A DNA stretch of 64,000 nucleotides from Thereva unica. Taxonomy: Eukaryota > Arthropoda > Insecta > Diptera > Therevidae. Of this stretch, positions 12,701-27,700 are shown piece by piece; position 1 is the first letter of the stretch; each line of letters opens with the position of its first letter. Under the pieces are notes generated by a model. It was not told the origin of the DNA and did no database searches. It was given only the letters and a program-made list of their open reading frames with translations. Made by a program: the position numbers and the translations under genes. The DNA lies in assembly GCA_949987705.1 (NCBI GenBank), contig OX465282.1, positions 83,998,070-84,062,069 on the forward strand. The letters run 5' to 3'.

Positions 12701-15700
12701 TCTTCTTTTGGAATTTTTTCTTCATATTGCTCAACCTTTTCTGGTTGTGAAACAACTTCCTTTTCTTTTGGATGTTCTTTGGTCTTTTGATGCGGTTTCA
12801 GGGGTGCTTCTTTTTCGGGTTCAATGAAATCTTCATCTTCACGATGTACTTTACGAACCGGTTTTAGAAGAACCTCCTCCATTTTCTGTTCTTCCTCCTT
12901 GGGTTTTTGTCTTCTAACAGGTTTCAGAGTTAACTGATCGAACTTTTCTGGTTCAGGAGTTGCCTTATAAGGTAATTTAGGTTCTGGCTTGCCTTCGATA
13001 TCTTTCTTTGGCTTTGATATTGGAATAGGCTTAAGATGAAGCTCTTCAGGTTCTTCTTTTTCCACTGGCTTTCTTTTACCCGTCGGCCATTCTTTTTCTT
13101 CAACAACTTCTTCTGGCTTGGGTTTTTTCTTACCTCTTTCCCACATAATTGGCTTCTCCTCTGGCTTAACTTCTTCACCTTGTTCTTGAGGTGTTGGCTT
13201 CTTCTTTCCACGTTCCCACAATACTGGTTTCTCTTCTTCTTGTGTTATTTGTTTTTTTCCTCGTGGCCACAAAACAGCATCCTCTTCTTCCTCAACTCTG
13301 CGATCAGGTACTAAAAATTCGGAATCTTCAATGTGCCTTCTCGGTTCTTCTTTTACTTTTCTTTGAAGAATATTTTCATCAGTTTCGTGAACTTTCGTTG
13401 TTGTTGATTCTTCTGTTTGTTGCACTGTTTGTTTTTTCTTTCCACGTTCCCAAAGGACGGCCTCTTCAGTTTCCTGAATTTGTTTCTTCCTTCCACGCTC
13501 CCAAAGGACGGATTCTTCAGTTGTTTGTTGTTTAATTGCTTCTTGTCTCTTTCTTTCTTCAATATCTTGTCGATCTAAAGTTAGAAGATTTGTATCTTCA
13601 AGCTGCTGAAGTAATTCCTTTGTTTTCTTTGTCACTTGTTGTTTCTTTTCATCTTGTGTTGTTTTTAAGATGTTAGAGTCTTCAATTTGTACAAATTGAC
13701 TCTTTTTGGTATCTGTAACATCCTTTTTACCTCTACGCCACATTACTGCTTCTTCTTCCTTTGTTAAGCGTTGAATATCTTGCTTTTCAGTTTCTTGCAA
13801 TTGAAGAATATTTGTATCTTCAATATTAACAAATTGTTGCTTCTGAATATCACGGAAATCTTTTTCATCGACACGTAAAATTATTGTGTCTTCAACATCG
13901 GTAATTGTTTCACTTAAAATAACCTCTTCTTGAGAAAGCTGCTTAATAGATTTCAGTGTAACTTCTTCAAATTGGAATTTCTCTAGCTGCTTATGGACCT
14001 TTTCTACTGTTTTCAATTTTTCTTTCATTTCACGCCAAGGAATATTATCCTCTTTTGCTTGTTGTTTGATAAGTTTATCAATTTGTTCAGTTATTTCCAG
14101 AATTGAGGCGTCTTCCTGGTGTTTGAGTCGTTCTATTTCCATTTCGGCCAATTGTTCAGCAACAGATGGCTCTGGAAGTTTGACTACACCTTCATGCACT
14201 GGTTGTTCCACATGCTTCAATTGTACCTGCTCTAATTCGAACTTGCGAATTTCTTTCTGTACATGCTCAACAGCACGTAGCTTCTCTCTCATTTCTTTCC
14301 ATGGTATCATTTCTAGGACACCTTTTTGTGCAATTAGTCGATCGATTTGTTCTGTTAAATAGAACATAGCGCGATTTCTTTCATTCCTAACTGATCTTAG
14401 AATGACTTTTTCAATTTCGGTTTTTGGAATTTCTTTCTTAACAATTTGCGCTGGTTTTAGTTTAACCTCGATGTCAGTCCATACTGGAATAGGGTCGGGC
14501 TTAAAGCCTGGATAGAAAGGTTGCTTTTCAAGAGATCGGCCACGTCTTGGTCGACTTGATTTCCTCCATGGTAGTGGTCTTGGCTCTGGTTGTAAACTTT
14601 TACTACGTACTTTTCTTTTAGTTTTTGGTCGAGAAACATGCCCATCTCTTGGCATAGTTGCAGTTGGCTCGAGAAAGCCATTGGGTTCTTTTCGTTGTTG
14701 ACCGTCGGAGTCTTCTTTGGATGAACTTGTGTATTCATCTTCTAGTGAGTCGACTGTTTCTAAGTTGTATGCTGATATGCGTCTCTCTGTAATGTTTTTT
14801 AAAAAGATTATAGTGTTGTTTAATTTCATCCTACAAATTTTGTTCTAAATGGCTTAGCAAATCGGCTTATTTTTTTATTTTTGGTTTTAGGTTACTCGTA
14901 ATTTAAATGTGAGGCAGCAAAAACATTTGGGAGTATGAAGCTTCAGGCATAAGCAGACTTAAATGTAAGTATTCAGTTATTAAAATTCTTTAACAATTAT
15001 TATCAATTCTGTATAAAACTTTTACATAGTTATTGATATAAATACTCTGTTCGTGGATTATCGCTTCTCTTTGGATGTATTGGATGAATAGTGTTATATC
15101 AGTAAACGGCAAACGGTGCAATTAAAAGAATAAACCGAAAGCCGTTTACGGCTGCTTTTTTAACGGCATAAAGTGTAAGAGACATAGCATTTTAGAATTT
15201 ATGGCCCGTTCGTACCTTACGTTACGTTACGTCTCATTTAGCATCAGGCTCTACCGAATTTAAATCGACCTAGATAGATGTGCAATTTTTAACGACCATA
15301 CCCGAAGAAAAGTAAATAAAATTCTGGAATGATTTAAAGCGAAATTTAAAAAAACCGCCACAAACCGTGCAACAGTTGTAGCAGTCATTCTAGAATTTTA
15401 TTGCACAGTCTTAAAGTTGCCATACCTGATTCAAATTGCCATACATTGATCATTTTTCTCTTTTGAAATAATGTCAGAATATTTACAAAAAATAGATGAG
15501 TATATTGTTTTTCCTTCTTTCCCCGTAATTTGTTGAAACAGGGGTAGAAAACCTTGCATTTTTTAACATAAACATTTGTAATTGATGAACAAATGCGAAA
15601 TTTAATTTGTTATTTTTTTTAACAAATTTTTTTTAGTTTCCATCTTCTAAATACGAATTTAAATAATTTTTATTATCAAAAGTGTACATGGCAGTGAAAA

Positions 15701-18700
15701 AAAGTTTGCCACTTATGGAGGGAATTGGTCCCAAGAAAATTTACTGATAAGCAGTTCATTCCATACATGTCAGTATGCCATATTACGCACCATCAGCCGT
15801 TCATATTTTGATCGCGGTGAAAGGCAATGAAAAAAGACAGAAAGAAGAAAACATTTTTTTATTTTTTTTTTTTTCAAATATTTAAATTTCTTTTAAAAAT
15901 CTTAATTATATGATATTGCGCACTCGCCCAATTGCACCATGGACCCCTATGAAATGTTTATTAAGGTCGACAATTCATTTCCACATTAAAGCGCTCGAAA
16001 CGCAGGGAAAACGAAGTACTGTCTGATCTCCAACAAAAATTGTACCAATCTTCCTCCTATCTCAGTGGATAAAGAAGATCTAAGGGGCTCACTCAACTCT
16101 CAACATCCTAGGGATAACTTTAACGAAACATCTGCGATGGAATGATCACATATTCCAAATCGCTAAACAAGCCTCCCAATGCCTTGGATTTCTAAAGAGA
16201 TGCAAGTTCCTCCTCCAGCCAGCTGCCTTGGCTACAATCTACAAATCCTACATTCCGCCCCGCCTTGAATACAACTCGTATATCTGGGCAGGCGCCCCGA
16301 AAACCACCTTATACCCCCGACACACTAGCACACTTAATCCGGGTTATGACGTCAGAATGACGTAGATTCCATTTTATTTCCATATCTTTTCTATGGATCT
16401 ACGTCATTTTGACGTCATAATCCGGATTAAGGGTGCTAGTGTGTCTCCGGTATTAGCTTGCTTCGATAAGGTGCATAATCGTGGCCTCAAACGCATTGAT
16501 GATGGCCCCTTTCCGCTCACCACCATACCCTACAGCTCCACCGGCCGCGCACAATACGGTTTAGAAGTTCGTTTATGAATAGAACAACTCGACTGTGGAA
16601 TAATCCCCCGTAGTCAGTATTTCCGAACTCGTACAACACCTTAGAGTTCACACGTGAGGTTATCGTCATTTTCTTCTACACCCTCCAGACCCTCCCCCCC
16701 TAACTTTTCCTTATCTCCTCTATTCAATGTTAAAATTATAAAAAAAAACACCAATATGAACAGAGGACTACAACTAGTATCGTTAGCTATAGCGGGCGCA
16801 CCAGTCATCGCAGAGGTTCGAAATTTTGCATGAAGGTTCATGGGGGTCTTCCATGAAAACTCGAAGCTCAGTTTTCGAAATTCAACAAAAAATGACCGAA
16901 AGTCAAAACGGCCACCCAAATATGAATTTGCAAATTGTTTTCCGATTTCAATAAAAGTTGGTATCTAGGGGAACTAACGAATTTATGATCAGAACTTATA
17001 ATTTCAAAATGGCCGCGCCAATATGGCGGACGAATCTTTCCAATTTTATTCCGATTCCAATGAAAGTGGATATTTAAGGGTTTTTAAGGGTGCAAATAAC
17101 GGATTTATAATCAAACCTTATAAACTCAAAATGGCAGCACCAATATGGCCGATGAGTTTGCCAATTGTATTCCGATTCCAAATAAAAGCGGTATCTGGAA
17201 GTTTTTAATTTATACATTTTATATTTTTAAATACTGTTTCGCTAACATTTATTTTTATTGGTAACCTTATGCATATTTCATGTGTTTTTATTTTACCATA
17301 AGTTTATCACGGGCTGTGAGAGCAAAAGCAAAAGAAGTACGATAGACACCTAAATAAATCAAAATATATGTTTACTAGATATCTATTGTACTTCTTCGTT
17401 CTTCCGATAGGTGGCGCTCAACATCAAATTTGAAAAAACTTCTGTTGTGTTCTTTCTTCATTATATCTTTTTCCTACCACGGACTGTGCAAACATAATCT
17501 ATTTTTATTTCTAGACGTTGCAACTCACGTGGGTTGGCTAATATAATATAATTTCACAGAATGATTAAAAAAGAAGAGCATAAGTTAATAAAAACGTTAA
17601 TATTATAAAAATAGGTTTAATCCTAGATACGAGCATTTCTTCTTTCCTTTATTTTATCTAAATAGAACTGTGCAAGCATTTTTCTAAAATAGCTGCACTT
17701 CTTTTAAAAAATGTCTTTTTAGAACTTTAAATTACTTTTTCTCAAAACCACTTTTTTGACATAAAATACTTTGGCATGCGATCACATATTTTTTGAATGG
17801 ATGGATCTTAATGCCGATATGAACTGGATCGAGTTCTTAAACCTATGGTTAACCGTGGTTAACTATGGTAAACTTTTGTCGTTCAAAAACTTCATGGTTA
17901 ACTACAACATAACAACGAGCATAACTTTTTGGCGTTCAAAAAACTCCCTTGGTTAACTATGATGTAGTTAAATTTTAACCATGCTCGTGGTTTACCATAG
18001 TAAAATTTTTGAACGCACACCTGTGAAATTCACTACATATATGAAACGAACCCCAAGTTTGTTAAAAAGAAGGAATGTTAAAATTATCATCGCAAAATTC
18101 CTAATATTTTTACGAATTTTAGATTTAATTTAATTTGGCCTCCAATGTCAAGTGATCTAACACCATTAGATTTTTGGGTGTTTTAAAAAACAAGACAAAC
18201 AAGAGTGCCAGAAGAATGTATTCAAGCGAGCCACAAACAGCAGGTGGAATAGAAAAATAATTGAAAATTTGATTATTCAAATTTATCCCTGCAGCCGAAG
18301 TCGAGGTGGATATTTGAATGAATGGATCACACTTTCTATAAAAAAACCAGCTTGAACAAATTGCAAACAAGCTGTGTTTTTTATTAAAAAAAAAAATGAT
18401 CCTTTACTTGGCTTCTGGGCTCCATACAAGTATGATTAATTTGTAGAAAAAAACATGGAGGCTAAAAATTATTGTTATTTGTTTTCCCCTTTTGATAATG
18501 ATATAATTAATTTCATTTTATTTATTCATTTCTCAACAAACTAGTGGCACATATATTTCCAAGTGTTTGAAATGCTCAACTAGTTGATCCTTATAAATGA
18601 ATGAAGCTCACCAGCGAACTACAGTTTTAAGGCTTCATTTTTCCGTATCGTCTCAGGACACGAAAATCGTCTACTTGTGACATGAGCCACATAAAAAAAT

Positions 18701-21700
18701 CAAAAGTTTATTTTATTTACATAATTTTGAGTTATTCTTTTTTGATTTGTTTTATTTCTATTAATATATGCAAGTTCATACATAAAATGCGTCTGTGTTG
18801 TTTCCTTGTATGTTTTTTTTTCTAGCTTTAAAGTCTAGCAATACATTGAGAAAAAGAAGTTCTTCTCGAAATACTTGTGTTTTTAGAAGATAACAGTTCA
18901 AAGAACTGTCGCTTTGTTATTTTTTCATTTTGTGGATGCTATAATTGAACACTTTTTACTGATATAAAAAAAATATTGAATTTTTTTTTAGATTATACGT
19001 ATTATTTTTACATTAAGAGCTTTATGTGAAAATAATATAATAAGTATTGTTGATGAAAAATTAAGAGCCTCAAGTATTTATAAAATAAAATATACTTTAT
19101 TAATTAATTATAATTAAATAGCGACAATATCTTATTTATAACTTTTCGACTTATCGACATTGCTGCCAGAATTGAATTGGAAATGAATTGTAGAAATTAA
19201 TTGTTCCAAAATGTAAATAAAAATATATAAAAAATATATTTGGTTAGTTCATGTCTGGCTTCTAGCATACCCTTATAAAGCAGGAATCTTTTGAACTGTG
19301 AGTTATTGCAATAACCACAACATCGTTATCATTGGTTACAAGACTTTTTTCAAAGTTTTTACGCCGTAGTCATATTTATCATTCTGAACACAAAAGTGTA
19401 GCATTATATTTGAGCAGAAAACCCACTTTGTGGATTAATTAAATAATTGTTTCTTTCTAATTATATAATTTTATAAGAAACAAGATTATTAATAACTGGG
19501 CAATTGGCCTTCGATTCTACCTACTTCCAAACTATCTATGTTCGAGACTAGTCAAAGGTCCATAAAAACAGGATTTCGTTGTCACCTGTCACGAACGGAC
19601 AACTCCGAGTGAAAAGTGTCTAGATTAGGGTTTTTCAAAATTGTCTAACAGTATTTTTGTAACCTTTTGGCCCATTTTCATTAAGCATTGTACGCAGAAT
19701 AAAACTGTAAAAGTCAAGGCTCCAAACTACCAACTTCCAGAATTGAGTCGTCAAACTCAAAGTTTTGGTTTTTTTCACTGAAATTTCAACTTCAACTACC
19801 TTTTTCCCCAAAAAATATACAGTTAGCTAATCTTTTTTCCAAATTTCCTATGAATTATGTCCAATTTTTATTCTACGGCCTTTACTTTTGAAGTTACAAG
19901 CAATATTAACGATCTATATATATAAAAATGAATGTGGGTATGCATGTATGCATGTATGTATGTATGTCCGCAATGCTCCTACACTGTTCAACCGATCTTA
20001 ATGAAATTTTAACCATGTGCCATTTACATTAAAACTTCGATCATAGGTTATTTTATTACTTTCTTACTAGATGGCGCTGTAGTGGAGAGCTGCATGAAGG
20101 TCCGTGGAGGTCCTATGATGCACCTCGAAGCCCGATTTTCGAAATTCAAAATGGCCGCCGAAATATGACCGAAATTGAAAATTGTCTCTGAAATATGGTT
20201 GAATTTGCCACTCTTAAGCCTCAATTATACTGAACGCAACGGAACGCAACGGACCGGATTGAAATGTCAAAAAAAAAGCTTCATTACAGAGAAATTGTAT
20301 TGAAGTGGTTATACTGGACGCAGCGCAACGGAACGGAGCGGATCAAAGTTTCAAAACTTTGGAACTTGAAGGAACCGACGGATTGAAGTGTCAAAAGCAG
20401 CATTAAAAACAGCTGATTTTGTCATTTATTATTTAGACCAAATTGTAGTCAGAGTTTGTTGAAAAATTTATAAATAAAGTGGAAGATAATGATATTCTTT
20501 ATAATAAAAAATTGCATGGATATGAAAGTTTTAAGCATAAGTCCAAAATATGGCAAAAAATTGCTTAAAAAAGTGACATTTGAATACTTTCGATTCCGTC
20601 AGTATAACCAGCACAATTCCATTCCGTTAACTCTCCATTCCGTTGCTTTCTGTTGCGTCCAGTATAATTGAGGCTTTATTCCGAATCCAATGAAAGTGGG
20701 TATCTAGGGATTCTTAAGGTCGCAAATAACAAATTTCCGGTCAGAACTTATAAATGCAAAATGGCCGACGAAACTGCAAATTGTATTCTGATATCGACTT
20801 TATGATCAAAATTTAAATTCAAAATGGCCGCTCCAATATGGCCGACGAGTTTGCGAATTGTATTCCGATTCCAATTAAAATCGGTATATGGAAGTTTTTA
20901 AGGTAGTAATTAACGAATTTATGATCAAAACTGATAAATTCGAAATAGTGGGGCCAATATAGCGGAAGAGTTTTGCCAAATTAGTGTCATTTCCCGGTTA
21001 TCTGTATGTAGGTTGTTTAAGAGTTGGAAAATCGGAAAATCTTTACATTCTCTAGCTACAAATGGAAAAAATATGGAATATAGTGTATCCTGAAGCTCTC
21101 TAAGCAATCGGTTTAGAATTGATCAACAAGGCTTTTTTTGGAAAGATGGTAAGGAGAAACGGAAATGTGGGATGGTTTATGTATAATGGATAAGAAAGAA
21201 AGAACCCCTTAACTCTGAATTTTTCGGTATAAGTCTAAGATTCTGCAATATAGAAGAGTCTGGCATCTGGATAAACAAATAAAACTTGAGTCAGTGACAT
21301 TGCAGGTAAGAGCCCAGGGGTCAAGCAATTGCAAGACATGTAATTTTTCTGCATTATATTACATGTCTGATAATGGACAATATTCGTTTGAAGTCACACC
21401 CCCTCAGTACGTGACTGCTCAAAGAAGTGCAGAATCACAATTTTATTTAATTAATTTTACAATAAATTCCCATATGAAACGTATGGCATCTGTTACATTT
21501 AATTCCCATATGTATATGACCACAATTTTGCATTGATGTGACATTAAGAGATAATAAAAGCTGGTTCTAGAAAAAATTTATTTCATTTTTCAATTTTGTT
21601 TTATTGTTCTCAAACATTTTTTTGTCTCGTCGACTCTTTCGAGCGACTCGTATGATGCTGATATCATATTCAAATCGGGTGCGAGTCGACAAAGAAGGGT

Positions 21701-24700
21701 CTTAAAATACTTGTCCCTCATGTCGTTGGTTCAATGTCCAGAAGTAAGCTTAGCTCGAAAATAAAAGAGGGCATGCTAGGTTTAGGGGGGATAGCAGGAG
21801 AAACACGAGAAAGGCGCTAACCAGCCAACTATAGTCAACATATCGGGTTACCAGACTCTGATAAAAGCTTTGAAAATAGCTGGGGCAACTAGACCAGACT
21901 CACCGATGTTAGACACTTTGGTTAACTTGTTCTCTTAGACACATAAGGAGGACACCAGTGAAGGGCACCGCACCAGTAAAAGTCTAAAGCCGCACTCCTT
22001 ATTTTAAAACTGATTAAAGAACAACAAAAAAGTAATAAATAAATGTTGAACTTCAGATTAAAACAGTTAAAGCGGTTGCAACCGGAGACTAAAATTACAA
22101 TATTCTAGAAAAATTGAGACTATATATCGATAGATCAAAACAAGACTTGAAGGATTAAGTTCATAACTGCATAATGCCTATAGTGTTATCAAACTTATAT
22201 CAAATATTGTTTTTTTTTGTGAGTTCGTTCATATCGTTGATGGTAAAGAACAGCTGGTTAGAATCAAGGAACGCTTGTACTTAAGACCGAGCGACTAAGA
22301 ATCGCCCGAAACATTAAAGTGAAATGGAATGGTGGTTAGATAGTTATTTGGTCAATTATCAGTGGAATGGTAATACATATGTATATAAATATGTGCACGT
22401 GCCTTAACTTCTGCTGATCATAGTCTCTAAAAGGCCACTGGGAATTGTCTAGAGAGAATATACTAATACGATCGAGCTAGTTCCTCGCAAGGAAGATTGA
22501 GGCACTCGTCTGCAGTAATTATAGTGGCATTGCAATTTGAGCACTATGTGTAAGATATTCTAAGGTAGCCTACAAAAACAGTCCCATACGCTAGGAACAC
22601 CTTAGGACAATACCAGTGTGACTTCATCAACACAACAGAGAAATCAACAGCTGTTGAAACTTAATATTCAACTTAACTTCTGTCTGTAATACAAATAATA
22701 GTTAAAGAAGAACTCGAATTTCAAATCAATGCACAACATGGACTATGACCAATAACAACCCAAGAAAATATTTTCGAATAGGTTCCGATAGGTTCAGATC
22801 AATCAACATCTTTCAGATTCTTTATATTAATGAAATTTACGATCAATATCACAGATGATATTGATTTGGAAGCGAAACAAGTGAAAGAGCAATGGTGTAG
22901 GTGTGGAGCCGGATAATTAAGTAGTATGGTAGATGGTTCACTTTCACCTACACACCTTTATTGACTTTAAGACAAAGAATTTATCATAAAAATAAAGCAG
23001 AGAAAACAATTTAAAAATTTATTACATACTGATCTATGCAATCATGATTCATCATTGTCATTGATAAAAATATTTCAATAGAATCATATGTCTAAATAAA
23101 GACATTTATAAAACCTATATATTGATTTACTTCATATGACTCAGTTGATACAATCTTCAAGTATGTGCTGTTTGCTATTTTTAATGTTTGTATAAATTTT
23201 ATACGACTAATCACTATATCCACATAGTAGCGAACATGAAATAATTAAAATTGTAGTTACTGGCTTAAAGCTTAAATGGTATAAATATACCGACCGCAAT
23301 AAATTAATCGTCGGTTAAGATCTCATGCAACTGATGCTATTTTTGGTACACCTATAACACTTTATTATGTACATTAGCTTTTGTTTCCAGGTTTTAATTA
23401 AAACTTATTTTATGACTTGTTTATAAATATAGAAAAAGGCGAGATTGAGAAATATGCTGTTGAATTTGGAGCAAATGTTTTTAGGGTTACTATATATTTT
23501 GAGAATAAGAAAATAGATAATTTGCTACGTACATAAATGACTTTTTTTTAAATACATAAGTATATATTTTAAAAAAGTATTTTGTTTTGACTTTGTATGC
23601 ATCTTTTCTATCTCAGAAATCAGAGCACATATTCGTGTGTATGACAAAAAAAATATTCGTGTTCCGTTAAAAAAAAAAAAAAAAAAAAAAATATGTGGTT
23701 CAGGATATTTTAAACATTTTTACCTGTTTGAAAGTAGCTTGTTTTAAATTAAGGTGTATAAAATTCCATTAAATATAGATAATATCAGTCACTCTCATTA
23801 ATATTATTTCCCCCCTAGTAACTATAAATTATAGAAATAACGTTAGGAATTCGAAAACAAAATCCTGTTTAACCGAAACAATATAAAATAATATTAAATC
23901 ATTCCATTCTATTCATAAATAGCAAAAATTGATAAAAACAAAAATGTATATATAGGTATGAGTGCGCACATATTTATATTTCTAAAAAGAAATTGGGGTA
24001 GCAGCAGCAGCAAAAAAAAATATTCAACCAAAAAAAATTACTATTTGTAAGCAGGGATGACAGGTAAAAATTTTATCACGATGAAAATTTTTTGAAAATT
24101 TAAAGATATGATTCATGCAGGTTCACGTATGTTACATATACATACATACATAATTAAGCTCAAGATCACTTTGAATTATATATATAAACATTTTTTTTTT
24201 ATTAAAAACCGTCTGATTGTTTATTCATGATGAGTTACTGTATAGCATCATAACCAACACAATTACATACAGGTGTATATTTAAACTGTATTTATATATG
24301 TGTATAGAGATTTTTGTATATATATCATCGATCTTTAAATAGAATCGCATAGAATACACTATGACACGTCACCTGTGTTCCTTCTATCTTTTTCCAAATC
24401 ATTTTTCTATATATATATACTACGATTTATAATTGTATTTGTGGTGGGATAAAATCGAAATTTTGCAGTCACTAGTTCGAAAGAGTTTTTTTTTAATGAA
24501 GAAGCGCGCTTTATTTAATGAAGAATTTTCAAAAACTCAGTGTTTTACCTGATCTTATAACGAACGGTTCTCGGTAGTGAAAAAAAAAAATAATTTTGTG
24601 TTCTTGTTTTAAAAAATAATAATAATAGATTTAGAATATTTTTTAATAATTTTTTTAGTGTAAATAAAGTGAATAATTTATAGAAGAAACAATAAAAAAA

Positions 24701-27700
24701 GCATAAATTAGGATCTTTTTTAAAAAAAAACAGATTTTACAACAAAAAAGGATAAGTTGAGTTGGAATATAATGTTAAATAATAAAATAAAAGACATTTA
24801 AAAGTGATTTTGTTTTTAGTGGTACAACAAATTTTTAATACAGGGATTCAAAATTTACAAAAAAATAATAAGTCAAAATTAAAAAAAAACACAATAATTA
24901 CAATTATTAATAATTATAAAAACGAACATATAAATTAAAATATATATATATATATATCAAAACTGTCGCATGAGTGTTTATTTAAGTAAAAGCATTTACT
25001 AATTTTTTTTAATGATTCATAATTAATTAAATTAAAATATGCATATTATTTAAAAATCTAGTGAAGCATTTACTTAATAAATGAGAGTAAATATTAAACA
25101 GATGTGAATATTATTAATTATGAAATAAAAATAAAATCGACAATAACTAAAATTATAACATTAATGAAAAACAGCTTTCTTACCAAGACATATTTTGTTT
25201 TCACTTTTTTTTATTTAAAAAAAAAAATTAGTAAAAGCCAAAAAGGAAACTAAAAACTCATGCAACGATTTTTTTTCAAAAATAAAAACATTAAAAACTA
25301 TTTTTTTAAAGGTATAAATATAAATTATTAAAATTAATATTAAAACTATATTCTTGATACTGTCTTTCTCTATTTTTGTTTTTTTTTTTTTTTTTCAGAT
25401 AGTTTGTTGGCGTCGTAAACATTTATTCTATTAAATTCATAATTTGAATCGACTTTGATAACTGATTGTTTTTTTATTTCTTTTTTAATTCTATTTCTTT
25501 TTCAAAAATTATATTTAAAAAAAATTAATCAATTTATTTTTTGTTTTTTGTTACAAAACAAACAAAATTAAATTATTTTTGGGATGTGACATTGAATTTT
25601 TTTTTTTATAAATTTGTGTACAAGTGTGAATTTTGTGATTAACACAAAAAATATATTCGACTAGAAATTATATTTTTTTGCGGAACGAATTGATTAAAAA
25701 AGATTTTTTTTAATAACACGTGCCATGACAACTTCCAGAAATAATTTTCTGATTCACCTTTAGCCGACCACAGGTGTAAAAGGAAAAATAGTTGAGAATA
25801 TTTTTATGTTTATATATACATATTATGTTGAGAACATTGTAACATTTTTTATTAAATAAATTTTTAAAATAGAAATAAATTCTTAAATATATAAAGAATA
25901 AGAAAACATTTGTGTTTTTTTTACGTTTTTAATTTATTACTTTTGCTCTATAAATATTGTTTAAAATGAATAACAATTATAAATATGGTGTATGAAAATC
26001 GCTCCTAATTTAGATAGATAAGAAGTGAGAACGAAGAACGAAGAATATGAACAGGTTTCTACTTTTGGGCACTAGTCATTACCCCATAGAAAAAATAATT
26101 ATAATTTTAAGATGATGAGACTACAATTATGGTGGGTATGCCGTATTTTAAAAAGAATGTATTTTCAGATCGCATTAAAAAATTAACTTAATATTTTTCT
26201 CGTTTTTCAAAAATAATAATAAAAAATAAAATTACAGATAAATATATATGTATGTATGTATAGAAGAGAGAAATAAGATTAAAAAAATTAAACAAGAAGA
26301 GTCTGGTTTAAATGCATAAAAACTTTTTTTTTTGTGTGTATAACACTATTTTGTATGTTTGCAGGTCCAAGTAAAATTTTCTAGGAAAAATTTTCAAAAA
26401 TAGATTTTCTTACTCTATACATTTCTCTCGTCCATTTATCTTCACGGAACATATAGGTGTAACCATATCTTGGTATTAACTTCAGCAAAAAGACGAAAAA
26501 ATATAGAAAGATCCCCCTCGACCGAGGAGGAGAAAAAAAATATACACATAATTCCTCTTGGTACGCTTCATATTGCGTGCACACGGCACTTGAGAACTTT
26601 TATTTTTGGTTAAAAGAGAAGAAGTCCAACATTCTTTTTTTATAAATATAAATATTGAGAAGAAAAATTTTGTTCTCAGAAATAAAATACATCCTTTTCT
26701 TATATATGTATATATATGTATAATACATATAATAACAAAGTTGCATCACTTTAAATGGGGTCATTAATATTATTGTTACGTTTTTTTTATTATTGTCATT
26801 TAGTTACGCAAGAAGAAATGATATTCTTAGCCTGGATGCACATCATGGTATTATTGTACCATCGTTTTATTGTACCATGGATGCACACCATATTCCTACT
26901 ATACAGCAACAGCAGATTATCGAAGATAGAAAATATCTAGTAACAACAAAATAAAAACGAAACACAATTGAAGAAAAAATATATACGATAGGAACAATAA
27001 ATATGAAAATAAATTCCATTGTTAATCCACTAAGAGGACATTTTTAGTAGATCATGAATTAACCAAGAACAATAAAATCACAATAATTTTTTACGTTTTT
27101 TATACATGAAATAATTTTTATTTAAGCTTCTTTTTTTGGTTTTTTTTTAAATATATCTCGGGTTACAATGTTCGTTTTTTTTTTAAATATTTGTAAATAG
27201 TTTGTTTTATCTAAGGCTTCAATATCGGTAGATTACTTGAAACTGGCGAAATTAGTGATTAAATAAATTAAAAAAACAATCAGTTATCAATAAGTAAAAT
27301 TCCCTTTTTTTATCTATCTGTCTATCTATGTAATTCGTAAGTATTGTTTTCGTAAATAGCAATTTTTATCTTGATTTCTTTTTTTTTGTTCAAAACAAAC
27401 TTTCGTTTTCAAAAAAATAAATAATTAAAGCTATATATGTATTGTGATTATACATTATTACAATTTAATTGTGCAAAAAAAAAAATTAAGAAATGAAAAA
27501 ATAATAATAATAAAATATATTAAAAAATAAACAAATAATTTATAATAATCTTATGGCGACTAGTATATCTGCATTAGATGCAGCCATATTTAAATTGGTT
27601 TAAATTAATAAATATTCAAATTTTTGCAAAGCACTTCGTAATTAAACTGTATTTTTTTTTATTAATAATATAAGCAAGTAGCTTCTATCTATCTTTTTGT

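Noticed and set aside
24900..24965. TA run and TATATA boxes as a possible internal promoter for a short Sls isoform
   Set aside because: AT-rich intron produces these by chance, and no initiator or downstream first exon on the minus strand is visible.
25375..25800. Plus-strand pyrimidine tract and CAG, followed by a short ATG frame and CAG|GTGTAA
   Set aside because: It looks like an exon by signals alone, but the frame ends after 12 codons and nothing else supports a plus-strand gene.
26381..26584. 67-codon minus-strand frame in the large intron as a possible extra sls exon
   Set aside because: It has no Ig or PEVK features, a composition like the surrounding intron and no convincing phase-1 splice sites.
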